Shown in pieces: positions 28,100-37,401 of a stretch of 61,348 bases of DNA. Every line of letters begins with the position of its first letter. Positions within the stretch are counted from its first letter, which is position 1. The notes below the pieces were generated by a model, which was not told the DNA's origin, ran no database searches, and was given only the letters and a program-made list of their open reading frames with translations. The DNA comes from Arthrobacter sp. (GTDB taxonomy: Bacteria; Actinomycetota; Actinomycetes; Actinomycetales; Micrococcaceae): NCBI GenBank assembly GCA_026393275.1, contig JAPLAM010000105.1:1-61348 (forward strand). The letters run 5' to 3'. A program made the translations under genes and the position numbers.

Positions 28100-28720
28100 A
28101 TGGCGAGATTCTTCGATGTGCACCCCGACAACCCCCAGCACCGCTCCATCACGCAGGTGGTGGATTTGCTGAAGTCCGGCGGCCTGATCGCGTATCCCAC
28201 CGACTCCTGCTATGCCCTCGGCGCCCAACTGGGAAACAAGGACGCCCTCGACAGGATCCGCAGCATCCGGCACCTCAGCGACAAGCACCACTTCACGTTG
28301 GTCTGCAAGGACTTCGCGCAACTCGGCCAGTTTGTGCAGATCGACAACGACGTCTTCCGCAGCATCAAGGCCGTCACTCCGGGCAGCTACACCTTCATCC
28401 TGCCGGCCACCAAGGAGGTGCCGCGGCGGCTGCTGCACCCCAAGAAGAAGACGGTTGGCGTCCGCATTCCGGACCACAAGGTGGTCCAGGCGATCCTGGC
28501 CGAACTTGGCGAGCCGCTCCTCTCCAGCACGCTGCTCCTGCCGGACGAGGAGGAGCCGATGACCCAGGGCTGGGAGATCAAGGAGCGGCTGGAGCACGTG
28601 GTGGACGCTGTCATCGATTCAGGAGACTGCGGCGCGGAGCCGACGACGGTGATCGACTACTCCAGCGGCGTCGCCGAGGTGGTCCGTCACGGCATGGGTG
28701 ACCCGTCCCGCTTCGAATAA
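28100..28720 (+). CDS. YciO/YrdC-type L-threonylcarbamoyladenylate synthase family protein
   Basis: 206 residues, one Sua5/YciO/YrdC domain: SGGLIAYPTDSCYALGAQ (about residues 27-44), RIRSIRHLSDKHHFTLVCKD (about 54-73), GSYTFILPAT (near 95), VGVRIPDH (near 116). The RIRxLxxKHxFTL stretch is closer to YciO than to TsaC/YrdC, and the extra SUA5 domain is absent. It may therefore not be the main tRNA t6A enzyme. It converges with the methyltransferase gene, 15 bp apart. Confidence 0.87.
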   Translation: MARFFDVHPDNPQHRSITQVVDLLKSGGLIAYPTDSCYALGAQLGNKDALDRIRSIRHLSDKHHFTLVCKDFAQLGQFVQIDNDVFRSIKAVTPGSYTFILPATKEVPRRLLHPKKKTVGVRIPDHKVVQAILAELGEPLLSSTLLLPDEEEPMTQGWEIKERLEHVVDAVIDSGDCGAEPTTVIDYSSGVAEVVRHGMGDPSRFE

Positions 28721-28735
28721 GCGCCGGCGCCCGCC

Positions 28736-29584
28736 CTAGAAGCCGCCCTGGAAGCTGTAGCGCAGGATCCGAGCCTTCCGGGCCATGACGGGGATACGCC
28801 CGGAGAGCCGTGTCGCCAGCCGTAACCACGTCGGGAAGAGCTCCACCTCGGGGGCGAAGGCCAGGCTGGTCTCCTCAACCAGTTTCATCCGCGGGTCCCA
28901 CACCTCGGGCTGGTGTGCATCCTTGAACCCGGCATAGCCACTCCATTGACTGGAGACCGCCTTGAACATCCGCTGCGGAGCGATCTTGACGGCGATCCTG
29001 CTCGCCCGGCCAATGCGGCCGTAATCGTTGAAGGCCAGTTCGCCCGACTGGAAGTGGCCGGTCACCCGCTTGAACAACGCAATCGTCTCCGTCTCGCTCA
29101 GGAACGCCAGCAACCCGTTGGCAATCAGCAGCACCGGGCGCTCCGTCGGGATCGTTTCCGCCCACTTCCCGTCGGTGAGCGTCGCCGCAACTGAGTGCGC
29201 CTGGGCGCTGCGCGGCAGGACGGCGTCGCGCACGGCGATGACCGCAGGAAAGTCAATGCTGTACCAGTCGGTCGACGCCGGCGGCTTCACCCGGCACCTG
29301 CCGTCGTCCAGGCCGGCGCCCAGATCCACCACGACGGCGTCCGGGTGACCGGCGGTGAAGGCCCGCACCCGGTCATCGAGCATCTTGGTCCGCAACGCTT
29401 CCTGACAAACGACGCTGGTCACCACCCCCAGGCCTGCGAAATCGTAATCGATGCCGGCGACAACCTCAGCGGCGCGGGTGTCCCCCAATATCGGACGTCG
29501 CGAACGGCCGTCGAGCGCGCGGGCGTACAACGTCAATAACGCGGTCTCCTCCAGGGGAGTGAAACCGCTGACATCAATTCCCAT
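28736..29584 (-). CDS. Leucine carboxyl methyltransferase-like (PKS-type) O-methyltransferase
   Basis: 282 residues. The SAM-binding motif VVDLGAGLDDGRCRV (about residues 91-105) with DWYSIDFPAVIAVRD (about 110-125) and PVLLIANGLLAFLSETE (about 150-166) is characteristic of the LCM superfamily, COG3315 branch. The substrate is unknown. The ATG at 29584 has GGTGGAG directly upstream; the frame stays open 47 codons further but without a better start. Confidence 0.85.
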   Translation of the reverse strand: MGIDVSGFTPLEETALLTLYARALDGRSRRPILGDTRAAEVVAGIDYDFAGLGVVTSVVCQEALRTKMLDDRVRAFTAGHPDAVVVDLGAGLDDGRCRVKPPASTDWYSIDFPAVIAVRDAVLPRSAQAHSVAATLTDGKWAETIPTERPVLLIANGLLAFLSETETIALFKRVTGHFQSGELAFNDYGRIGRASRIAVKIAPQRMFKAVSSQWSGYAGFKDAHQPEVWDPRMKLVEETSLAFAPEVELFPTWLRLATRLSGRIPVMARKARILRYSFQGGF

Positions 29585-29843
29585 GCTCCACCTCTCCCGA
29601 GAGCGGGGGGCTAGTCGGTCACGTTTGCATCGTCGCCCGCGGTTGCAACGACGCCCACGTTCGAGCATCTCAGGCCGATGATCCCCCACTTCGACGCCGA
29701 ATACGAGGCCCCGCACTTGGCCCACCGGCGTATGGAAAGCGTTAAGGTCCGTTCCGGTGACGCTCCAGCGGTGGTGTCATTAACCCAAAGGACACTGCAA
29801 CCACCGTGGTCGCGGTCCGGTCCCCCGGCAGGAGCCAGCCAGA

Positions 29844-30461
29844 ATGAACACCACATCCCGGATACAGGACGTATCCGGTCCACCCCCGGATGCGCGTCCC
29901 GCCGGGGATTTCGTCGCCGTCGATGACAGCGGGGAGTTTTCTTATCACCGATCCGAACAGGATCTGCTCACCGCCTTCGAGTACGTCGCCGAAGCCGCGT
30001 GCATCTTCGACCGCAACGGCACCGCCTATCGCCTGGCGCTGGACCCGAACAGGCATCTGGTCCTTGCACCCTCGCTCGGCCCGGTGGAATTCCATTGGCT
30101 TCGCCAGGCGTGGCTGGATGCGCAAAACGCACACCCCGAAAGCTACCGTCTCCGGCGCTTCTTCCCCCTCACCACTGAAGAGGTGGTCTTGGACCTGTTC
30201 GAGACCCTCACCGTGGAACACGGGCCGGCTCCGGCCGAGGGTTTATGGTCACTGGAGATCAACAGCGTTGCTTCGCACCCAACCAGCCTGGAGGACATCG
30301 ACCGCCGGCTCGCACATCAGAACCAGCTGGAACACGCCCACGTGAAGGACCCCTTCGGGCACGTCTACCGGCCCGTGCGGCACCGCAGCCACTGGCATCT
30401 GCCCACCTCCGCCGGATTCATCCTCTACGTCGAAACCCCCGGCCCCGGGACTGTCTACTGA
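29844..30461 (+). CDS. Conserved-looking hypothetical protein
   Basis: 205 residues, not recognised. The protein is acidic with many aromatic and His residues; the C-terminal half has EHAHVKDPFGHVYRPVRHRS and HLPTSAGFILYVETP. There is no signal peptide or membrane segment. AGGAG lies about nine bases before the ATG. It is the last gene before the potassium permease, and the codon pattern supports coding. The 259 bp upstream (29585-29843) show nothing I can name. Confidence 0.6.
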   Translation: MNTTSRIQDVSGPPPDARPAGDFVAVDDSGEFSYHRSEQDLLTAFEYVAEAACIFDRNGTAYRLALDPNRHLVLAPSLGPVEFHWLRQAWLDAQNAHPESYRLRRFFPLTTEEVVLDLFETLTVEHGPAPAEGLWSLEINSVASHPTSLEDIDRRLAHQNQLEHAHVKDPFGHVYRPVRHRSHWHLPTSAGFILYVETPGPGTVY

Positions 30462-30479
30462 GAGGGTTCCCCTCCCGCC

Positions 30480-30518
30480 TTAAGGCGCTGGCGGCAAGAC
30501 GTTAAGGATCCGTCAAGA
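30480..30518 (+). promoter_or_regulatory. Phased TTAAG/TCAAG repeats before the APC permease
   Basis: TTAAG starts at 30480 and 30502 (22 bp apart) and TCAAG at 30513 (11 bp further), followed by A. The unit TTAAG-N6-TCAAGA (30502-30518) is repeated before the kdp operon. Direct half-sites one helical turn apart are typical of OmpR/KdpE-type response regulators. Confidence 0.5.
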
Positions 30519-30604
30519 TTGCGGCCGGGGCGGAGGCGGCGCTCGGGACGGGTGTTAGCGTCGGCAATGAAGATGGCGGCGGGTGCCGCGCGGAGAGGCA
30601 AGAG

Positions 30605-32581
30605 ATGACCACGATGAGCAGGCCGCCAGCGGATCCCTCCGCGATGCGACAGGGAGCCGGGGACGCCTTCAGGAAATGGTTGCTGTTCGGCCTCCAGGAC
30701 GCCAAGGGGTCCCATCAGGGGCCCGGGGCGGTCGGCGACTCCCACCTGAAGAAGCATGCGTGGTGGCAGGTGATGTGCCTGACCGGCGTCGACTACTTCT
30801 CCACGCTGGGCTACCAGCCGGCCATCGCGGCCCTGGCCGCAGGCGTGATCTCCCCGCTGGCAACCCTGGTGCTGGTCGCCGTTACCCTGTTGGGCGCCTT
30901 GCCCGTCTACCGCAGGGTGGCCGGTGAGAGCCACCGGGGCGAGGGCTCCATCGCCATGCTGGAGCGTCTCCTGCCACGCTGGAGCGGCAAGCTCTTCGTC
31001 CTGGTCCTGCTCGGGTTCGCGGCCACGGACTTCATGATCACCATGACCCTGTCCGCCGCCGACGCTACGGCACACGCGATCCAGAACCCCTTTGCCCCGG
31101 CTTGGCTACAGGGCCAGAACATCCCCATCACGCTCTTTCTCCTCGCCATGCTGGCCGCGGTGTTCCTGCGCGGCTTCAAGGAGGCCATCGGTGTCGCCGT
31201 CGTTCTCGTCGGCCTCTACCTGGGCTTGAACGTCGTCGTGGTGATCACCACCATCGTTGAGGTGTTCGCCCAGCCTCTTGCCGTCGGGGACTGGTGGCTT
31301 GCCCTGTCGACCCAGCACGGGAATCCGTTCATGGTGATCGGCATCGCGCTGCTGGTGTTTCCCAAACTGGCCCTGGGGCTGTCCGGCTTCGAGACCGGCG
31401 TCGCCGTGATGCCGCAGATCCAGGGGCGTCCGGGTGACACGGAGGAGAACCCTGCAGGCCGGATCGAGCGGGCCCGGCGGCTGCTGACCACGGCGGCCGT
31501 CATCATGAGCTGCTTTCTGGTGACCACCAGCTTCACCACCGTGATCCTGATCCCGGAACAGGAATTTCAGCCCGGCGGCCAGGCGAACGGCCGTGCACTG
31601 GCGTTCCTGGCCCACGAATACCTGGGTCCCGCCTTCGGCACGGTCTATGACGTCAGCACCATCGCCATTCTCTGGTTCGCCGGCGCCTCGGCCATGGCGG
31701 GCCTGCTGAACCTGGTGCCACGGTACCTGCCCCGCTACGGCATGGCCCCCGGCTGGGCCCGGGCCGTCCGCCCCCTGGTGCTGGTGTTCACCCTCATCGG
31801 GTTCCTGATAACCTGGCTTTTCAACGCCGACGTCGACGCCCAGGGCGGCGCGTACGCCACCGGCGTCCTGGTGCTGATGACCTCCGCCGCCGTCGCCGTC
31901 ACCCTCTCGGCCCGCAGACGGCAGCAACATAAGCGCACCGTCGGGTTCGGCGTGATTGCCGTCGTGTTCATCTACACCACCGTGGCCAACATCATCGAAC
32001 GGCCCGAGGGTATCCGGATCGCGGCGTTCTTCATCGTCGGGATCATCGTGATCTCGCTGCTGTCACGGGTCGGGCGATCGTTCGAGCTACACGCCACCCA
32101 CGTCCACATGGACCGGCAGTCGCTGGAGTTCATGTCCGAAGTGCTCGACGGGCCCCTGGCCATCATTTCCCACGAACCGCTCCGGCTCAGCCCGGAGGCT
32201 TACCGGGAAAAACTCACCTCGGCGATCGAAGTCAGCCACCTGCCCGTGGACCAGCAGGCACTCTTCCTGGAAGTGGTCGTCGACGATTCCTCCGACTTCG
32301 AAACAGAACTCGAAGTCCGCGGCCTGCTCCGGCACGGCTACCGGATTCTCGAAGTCCACGGCCCCGTCGTGCCGAACACAATCGCTTCGGTGCTTTTGCA
32401 CATCCGGGACGTGACCGGTCTGATGCCGCACATCTACTTCCGCTGGACCGAGGGAAACCCTGTCACCAACCTGCTGCGTTTCCTGTTCCTGGGCGAGGGC
32501 GAGATCGCACCCGTCACCCGCGAAGTGCTGCGCGAAGCCGAGCCTGACGTCACCAGGCGGCCCTGGGTCCACGTCGGCTGA
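30605..32581 (+). CDS. APC-superfamily permease, KimA-like, probable potassium transporter
   Basis: 658 residues. About twelve transmembrane helices occupy residues 55-490, beginning [22 protein letters not shown], followed by a soluble C-terminal region of about 165 residues ([16 protein letters not shown] to the end). The helix-1 segment and [18 protein letters not shown] resemble the APC-fold KimA/YdaO potassium importers, although similarity is distant. It lies directly upstream of kdpFABC with the same direct-repeat operator, which supports a potassium role. Amino acid transport remains possible. Confidence 0.75.
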   Translation: MTTMSRPPADPSAMRQGAGDAFRKWLLFGLQDAKGSHQGPGAVGDSHLKKHAWWQVMCLTGVDYFSTLGYQPAIAALAAGVISPLATLVLVAVTLLGALPVYRRVAGESHRGEGSIAMLERLLPRWSGKLFVLVLLGFAATDFMITMTLSAADATAHAIQNPFAPAWLQGQNIPITLFLLAMLAAVFLRGFKEAIGVAVVLVGLYLGLNVVVVITTIVEVFAQPLAVGDWWLALSTQHGNPFMVIGIALLVFPKLALGLSGFETGVAVMPQIQGRPGDTEENPAGRIERARRLLTTAAVIMSCFLVTTSFTTVILIPEQEFQPGGQANGRALAFLAHEYLGPAFGTVYDVSTIAILWFAGASAMAGLLNLVPRYLPRYGMAPGWARAVRPLVLVFTLIGFLITWLFNADVDAQGGAYATGVLVLMTSAAVAVTLSARRRQQHKRTVGFGVIAVVFIYTTVANIIERPEGIRIAAFFIVGIIVISLLSRVGRSFELHATHVHMDRQSLEFMSEVLDGPLAIISHEPLRLSPEAYREKLTSAIEVSHLPVDQQALFLEVVVDDSSDFETELEVRGLLRHGYRILEVHGPVVPNTIASVLLHIRDVTGLMPHIYFRWTEGNPVTNLLRFLFLGEGEIAPVTREVLREAEPDVTRRPWVHVG

Positions 32582-32610
32582 GCGCCGAAGCCGGACGCCC
32601 GTCCTCCGCG

Positions 32611-32658
32611 TTAAGACGGCGTCAAGATCGGGCTTCCTGGCGTTAAGAAACCGTCAGG
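32611..32658 (+). promoter_or_regulatory. Two TTAAG-N6-TCARG operators before kdp
   Basis: Sites TTAAG (32611)/TCAAG (32622) and TTAAG (32643)/TCAGG (32654) each have an 11-bp half-site period and lie 32 bp apart. The first repeats the unit found before the APC permease. A perfect 6-bp hairpin (GCCCCG/CGGGGC, 32700-32715) follows in the leader. The likely binder is KdpE or another OmpR-family regulator. Confidence 0.55.
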
Positions 32659-32735
32659 AACCGGCTCACCCACCGCTGTTGAGGAGTTGACTTTCAGTAG
32701 CCCCGCAGACGGGGCGCGTACGAAAGGAACCTGCA

Positions 32736-32855
32736 ATGGCCGATTTGGCTGTGATCGGAATCCTCCTGGTGTCCATGGGGTTCGTGATGTGGACCGGCCA
32801 TCTCCTGGCCGGGATGGTCAGCGGCGCCGATGACCGGCCGGAGGACAGGCAATGA
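32736..32855 (+). CDS. 39-residue membrane peptide upstream of kdpF
   Basis: Starts MADLAVIGILLVSMGFVMW, one transmembrane helix (about residues 4-20), then GHLLAGMVSGADDRPEDRQ, a short charged tail. AAAGGA sits eight bases before the ATG, and its stop overlaps the kdpF start (ATGA), so it is translated as part of the kdp operon. Small single-helix peptides precede kdpF in other bacteria; this one may be a second small subunit or regulator. It is too short for usual gene callers. Confidence 0.7.
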   Translation: MADLAVIGILLVSMGFVMWTGHLLAGMVSGADDRPEDRQ

Positions 32856-32950
32856 GCGCCGAGGCCATCATGTGGCTCGTCCTGCTGCTTGCGGGGCTGT
32901 GTCTCTTCGGATACCTGCTGTTCGTGCTGATCCATCCGGAAAAGTGGTGA
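32852..32950 (+). CDS. kdpF: K+-transporting ATPase small subunit KdpF
   Basis: 32 residues, MSAEAIMWLVLLLAGLCLF then GYLLFVLIHPEKW: a single helix ending in a short aromatic/charged tail, the KdpF pattern of about 30 residues. KdpF stabilises the KdpABC complex in the membrane. It starts inside the stop of the 39-residue ORF and ends 7 bp before kdpA. Confidence 0.88.
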   Translation: MSAEAIMWLVLLLAGLCLFGYLLFVLIHPEKW

Positions 32951-32957
32951 TCAGGGC

Positions 32958-34625
32958 ATGAGCTTCAATATTGCGTCCTTCCTCATCCAGGTGACCGCCC
33001 TCGTCGTGGTCCTTGCCGCCCTGCATAGGCCACTGGGGGTCTACCTGGTCCACGTTTTCGAAGGCAAGACCTCCACCCGTCCGGAGCGGCTGTTCTACCG
33101 GCTCTCCGGTGTCGACGCCGGAACAGAGCAGACGTGGCCCGTGTACCTGCGCAGCGTCCTTGTCTTTTCCGCGGTGTCCATCCTGCTGGTCTTCACCCTG
33201 CAACGGCTCCAGGGCGTCCTTCCGGGCAACGGTTCCCTGCCCGGCGTTGATCCGTGGGTGGCGATGAACACGGCCATCTCGTTTGCCACGAACACCAACT
33301 GGCAGGCCTACGTGCCGGAAACCACGGTCGGCATTTTCGTGCAGATGACCCTGCTGGCGGTGCAGAATTTCCTCTCCGCCGCGGTCGGGATCGTCGTCGT
33401 CGTCGCCCTCATCCGGGGCATCGCGCGCACCGGGACGCAGCGGCTGGGAAACTTCTGGGTGGACCTGGCCCGGACGTCGTTCCGGCTCCTGCTGCCACTC
33501 GCGTTCGTCGCGGCCGTGGTGATGGTCCTCGGCGGCGTCATCCAGAACTTCTGGCCCACCGACGTCACCAACCACGCGGCCGGGATTCACCAGGTCATTC
33601 CCGGCGGGCCGGTGGCCTCCCAGGAAGCCATCAAGATCCTCGGGACCAACGGCGGCGGCTACTTCAACGCCAACTCCGCCCACCCCTTCGAAAACCCCAC
33701 CGCCTTCATCAGCCTCTTCGAGGTATTCCTGATCCTGCTCATCCCCTCGGCGCTGCCCTACGCCTTCGGCCGGATGGTCGGCGACCAGAAGCAGGGCTAC
33801 ACGGTCGTCGCAGTCATGGCGGTCCTGTGGCTGGCCTCCACCGCCCTGATGGGCTGGGGCGTTGCCTCCGCACAGGGGACGGCGACGGCGGCCGCCGGCG
33901 GCCTCGGCGAAGGCTTTGAACAGCGCTTCGGCGCGGCGGCGAGCGCGGTTTTCGCCGCGTCCACCACGCTGACCTCCACCGGGGCGATCAACGTCGCCCA
34001 TGACTCCCTGCCGCCACTGGCCGGCGGTGTGGCCATGGCGAACATGATGCTGGGCGAGGTCGCCCCCGGCGGCACCGGTTCCGGACTGTACGGCCTGCTG
34101 ATACTGTCCATCATTTCGGTGTTCATCGCCGGTCTCATGGTCGGACGCACCCCGGAGTACCTGGGCAAGAAAATCGGCCCCACGGAAATGAAGCTCGCCG
34201 CCATGTACATTCTCGTGACCCCCACCGTGGTCCTGGCCCTGTCGGGCATCACCGTCCTGCTCCCGGACGCCATGGCCAACGCCCCGGCCACCGGCCCGCA
34301 CCAGTTCAGCGAGGTGCTGTACGCCTTCACCTCCGGGGCCAACAACAACGGCTCCGCGTTCGGCGGCATTACCACCTCGGGCCCCTACCTCTCGGCCATG
34401 CTGGGCCTGGACATGCTGCTGGGCCGCTACCTGCCCATCGTCCTCGTGCTCGCCCTAGCCGGTTCCCTCGCCCGCCAGGGCAAGATTCCCGCCTCCGCCG
34501 GCACCGTCCCCACCCACGGCCCGCTGTTCGGCTCCCTACTGCTCGGCGTCACCGCCATCCTGACCGCCCTGAGCTACTTCCCGGCCCTTGCCCTGGGACC
34601 CCTCGCAGAAGGACTCCTGAAATGA
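32958..34625 (+). CDS. kdpA: K+-transporting ATPase channel subunit KdpA
   Basis: 555 residues, normal length. It is a superfamily-of-K+-transporters fold with four pore loops; a selectivity-filter glycine stretch is seen at [18 protein letters not shown] (Gly232-234) and another at [12 protein letters not shown] near 457. KdpA binds K+ from outside and passes it to the P-type subunit KdpB. It overlaps kdpB by 4 bp. Confidence 0.97.
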   Translation: MSFNIASFLIQVTALVVVLAALHRPLGVYLVHVFEGKTSTRPERLFYRLSGVDAGTEQTWPVYLRSVLVFSAVSILLVFTLQRLQGVLPGNGSLPGVDPWVAMNTAISFATNTNWQAYVPETTVGIFVQMTLLAVQNFLSAAVGIVVVVALIRGIARTGTQRLGNFWVDLARTSFRLLLPLAFVAAVVMVLGGVIQNFWPTDVTNHAAGIHQVIPGGPVASQEAIKILGTNGGGYFNANSAHPFENPTAFISLFEVFLILLIPSALPYAFGRMVGDQKQGYTVVAVMAVLWLASTALMGWGVASAQGTATAAAGGLGEGFEQRFGAAASAVFAASTTLTSTGAINVAHDSLPPLAGGVAMANMMLGEVAPGGTGSGLYGLLILSIISVFIAGLMVGRTPEYLGKKIGPTEMKLAAMYILVTPTVVLALSGITVLLPDAMANAPATGPHQFSEVLYAFTSGANNNGSAFGGITTSGPYLSAMLGLDMLLGRYLPIVLVLALAGSLARQGKIPASAGTVPTHGPLFGSLLLGVTAILTALSYFPALALGPLAEGLLK

Positions 34626-36760
34626 CTCGGTCCAGCACGGCATCAGTCTCGGACAGCACCGCCCAGACCTACGCCGACGGCAACCCCCTCGGCACCCCCG
34701 GGGAACACAAGCACCACACCAAGGCCCCAGCGAAACTCACCCTTGCGTCCGTCGCCGCCGCCCTGCCCCTCGCTGTCCGGAAGCTCGCCCCGCGGCAGAT
34801 GATCCATTCACCCGTCATGTTCACCGTGCTGGTGGGGGCCGCCCTCTGCACCGCGATCTCCCTCTACCGGCCCTCGGTGTTCGGCATCGCCGTCACTGCC
34901 TGGCTATGGCTCACCGTGCTCTTCGGCACGCTGTCCGAATCCATCGCCGAAGGCCGAGGCAAAGCCCAGGCCGACAGCCTGCGCGCCAGCCGCAAGGGGG
35001 TCCAGGCCCGGCTCCGGCAGCCCGACGGCACCACCGCGGACGTCCCGGGGACGGACCTGCGGCGGGGCGACCTGGTCATCTGCGAGGCCGGGGACGTCAT
35101 CCCCTCGGACGGCGAAATCATTGAGGGCCTCGCCAGCGTCGACGAGTCGACTATCACCGGCGAATCAGCCCCGGTGATCCGCGAATCCGGCGGCGACCGG
35201 TCCTCCGTCACCGGCGGCACCAGGGTCCTCTCGGACCGGATCGTTGTCCGCATCACCGCCGAACCGGGCCAGACGTTCATCGACCGGATGATCAAACTCG
35301 TCGAGGGCGCCGTGCGGCAGAAGACCCCCAACGAAATCGCCCTGCACGTGCTGTTGGTGTCCCTGACGATTGTGTTCCTGGCGGTGACGATGTCTTTGGC
35401 CCCGTTTGCCGCCCTGGCCGGGGCCACTCCGTCCCCGATCGTGCTTGTCGCGCTGCTGGTGTGCCTGATCCCCACCACCATCGGGGCACTGGTCCCGGCG
35501 ATCGGCATCGCGGGCATGGACCGTCTGGTCCAGCACAACGTGCTCGCCACCTCCGGCCGCGCCGTGGAGACCGCCGGGGACATCACCACGCTGCTGCTCG
35601 ACAAGACCGGGACCATCACGTACGGCAACCGCCGCGCCGTCGGGTTCTTCCCCGCCAACAACGTGGAGCGAACCGGGCTTATCGAGGCGGCACGCGTCTG
35701 CAGCCTGGCCGACGAGACCCCCGAGGGGCGCTCCATCGTGGACCTTGCAGCGGATAAGGGCGTGACCGGGCAGGATCTGGCAACCCTGGAACGCAACTGC
35801 CGCGATTTCGCCGTGGTCCCCTTCAGCGCCAGCACACGCATGAGCGGCCTGGACCTGGACGGACTCATGATCCGAAAAGGCGCCGCCTCCGCAGTGGCGG
35901 CATTCATCGCCGGATACGGCGGACACGCCCCGGCGGAAGTCGACCACCGGGTCAACGAAATCTCCGCCCAGGGCGGCACCCCCCTGCTCGTCGCCCAGGT
36001 GGGCAAGGACGGCCGCGCCGACGTCCTCGGAACCGTCCACCTTGCCGACGTCGTCAAGCCCGGCATGCACGCCCGCTTCGCCGAACTCCGTCGCATGGGG
36101 ATCCGGACCGTCATGATCACCGGAGACAACCCCATCACCGCCAAGGCGATCGCCGCCGAGGCGGGGGTCGATGACTTCCTGGCCGAAGCAACCCCGGAGG
36201 ACAAACTCGCGGTCATCAGAAAGGAGCAGGTAGCCGGGCGCCTGGTTGCCATGACCGGTGACGGCACCAACGACGCCCCGGCACTGGCCGCGGCCGACGT
36301 CGGCGTGGCCATGAACTCCGGCACGCCGGCAGCCAAGGACGCCGCCAACATGGTGGACCTCGACTCGGACCCCACCAAGCTCATCAACATCGTGGGCATC
36401 GGCAAGCAACTGCTCATCACCCGCGGCGCCCTGACCACCTTCTCGGTCGCCAACGACGTCGCCAAATACTTCGCCATCGTCCCGGCCCTCTTCACGGCCA
36501 CCTTCCCGGGGCTGGGGCTGCTGAACGTCATGGGCCTCGCCACCCCGTCCTCGGCCATCCTCTCGGCGGTGATCTTCAACGCCTTGATCATCATCGCGTT
36601 GGTGCCGCTTGCCCTGCGCGGCGTCAAATACCGCGCCGTCTCCGCCAACCAGGCACTAGGACGGAACCTGCTGATCTACGGGCTCGGCGGACTCATCGCG
36701 CCCTTTATCGGCATCAAGCTCATCGACCTGATCATTTCCCTCATCCCCGGAATCGGCTAG
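34622..36760 (+). CDS. kdpB: K+-transporting P-type ATPase subunit KdpB
   Basis: 712 residues. P-type ATPase landmarks are TGESAPV (actuator TGES), [13 protein letters not shown] with phosphorylated Asp327, [12 protein letters not shown] and KGAA in the nucleotide domain, [12 protein letters not shown], and [21 protein letters not shown] (hinge). Membrane helices are intact. An N-terminal extension of about 40 residues (Ser/Thr- and Lys-rich) precedes the core, slightly longer than E. coli KdpB. It hydrolyses ATP to drive high-affinity K+ uptake with KdpA and KdpC. Confidence 0.97.
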   Translation: MTRSSTASVSDSTAQTYADGNPLGTPGEHKHHTKAPAKLTLASVAAALPLAVRKLAPRQMIHSPVMFTVLVGAALCTAISLYRPSVFGIAVTAWLWLTVLFGTLSESIAEGRGKAQADSLRASRKGVQARLRQPDGTTADVPGTDLRRGDLVICEAGDVIPSDGEIIEGLASVDESTITGESAPVIRESGGDRSSVTGGTRVLSDRIVVRITAEPGQTFIDRMIKLVEGAVRQKTPNEIALHVLLVSLTIVFLAVTMSLAPFAALAGATPSPIVLVALLVCLIPTTIGALVPAIGIAGMDRLVQHNVLATSGRAVETAGDITTLLLDKTGTITYGNRRAVGFFPANNVERTGLIEAARVCSLADETPEGRSIVDLAADKGVTGQDLATLERNCRDFAVVPFSASTRMSGLDLDGLMIRKGAASAVAAFIAGYGGHAPAEVDHRVNEISAQGGTPLLVAQVGKDGRADVLGTVHLADVVKPGMHARFAELRRMGIRTVMITGDNPITAKAIAAEAGVDDFLAEATPEDKLAVIRKEQVAGRLVAMTGDGTNDAPALAAADVGVAMNSGTPAAKDAANMVDLDSDPTKLINIVGIGKQLLITRGALTTFSVANDVAKYFAIVPALFTATFPGLGLLNVMGLATPSSAILSAVIFNALIIIALVPLALRGVKYRAVSANQALGRNLLIYGLGGLIAPFIGIKLIDLIISLIPGIG

Positions 36761-36768
36761 GAACACCT

Positions 36769-37389
36769 ATGAACACCCTCACCGGCTACCTCCGCCAGGC
36801 GGGCACCGCCGTCCGGTTCCTGCTTTTCGCTACCCTCGTCCTCGGCGTGGCCTACCCCCTGGCCGTCTTCGGCATCGGCCAACTAATCGGCCCCTACCAG
36901 GCCAACGGTTCCATCATCAAGGACAGCGCCGGCGCCCCGGCCGCGTCCGCCCTGATCGCCCAGGTTTCCGCCAGCGACGCCGGCATCCAGGACCCCCGGT
37001 GGTTCCACGCCCGGCCCTCTGCCGTCAAGTGGGACCCTGCGTCGTCCTCCGCCAGCAACCTCGGCCCGAACGATTCGACCCTCCTCGCCGCCGTCACCAG
37101 GAACCGGTCCGCCGTCGCCGCCGCGGAAGGCATCGTAGCGGCGCAGGTACCAGCCGACGCCGTGACCGCCTCCGGCTCCGGGCTGGACCCGGAAATCTCC
37201 CCCGCGTACGCCCGGCTCCAGGTTCCGCGCGTCGCCGCGGCCCAACATCTCAGCACCGACACCGTCACGTCCCTGGTGGAGCGGAACACCAGCAACGGGA
37301 TTGAGGCGTTCCTCGGCCAGGCGTCCGTCAACGTGACGGCCCTCAACCTGGACGTGGCAGCCGCCGCAGCCGCATCGGGACCCAAGTGA
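36769..37389 (+). CDS. kdpC: K+-transporting ATPase subunit KdpC
   Basis: 206 residues with one N-terminal transmembrane helix (about 15-38, AVRFLLFATLVLGVAYPLAVFGI) and a soluble domain. It carries the KdpC signatures WFHARPSAV (near residue 75), SASNLGPND and DAVTASGSGLDPEISPAYA (near 126). It assists ATP binding and assembly of the complex. It sits 8 bp after kdpB and 12 bp before kdpD. Confidence 0.95.
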   Translation: MNTLTGYLRQAGTAVRFLLFATLVLGVAYPLAVFGIGQLIGPYQANGSIIKDSAGAPAASALIAQVSASDAGIQDPRWFHARPSAVKWDPASSSASNLGPNDSTLLAAVTRNRSAVAAAEGIVAAQVPADAVTASGSGLDPEISPAYARLQVPRVAAAQHLSTDTVTSLVERNTSNGIEAFLGQASVNVTALNLDVAAAAAASGPK

Positions 37390-37401
37390 GAGGATGACGG
37401 C

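Noticed and set aside
30462..30604. c-di-AMP riboswitch before the KimA-like permease
   Set aside because: The leader is only 143 bp and shows no ydaO-type conserved elements; direct repeats explain the visible structure better.
32868..34301. 477-codon minus-strand frame over kdpF and kdpA
   Set aside because: Antisense shadow of KdpA, with His/Gly/Asp-rich translation and no motif.
34864..36648. 594-codon minus-strand frame over kdpB
   Set aside because: Ser/Arg/Met-rich shadow of KdpB.
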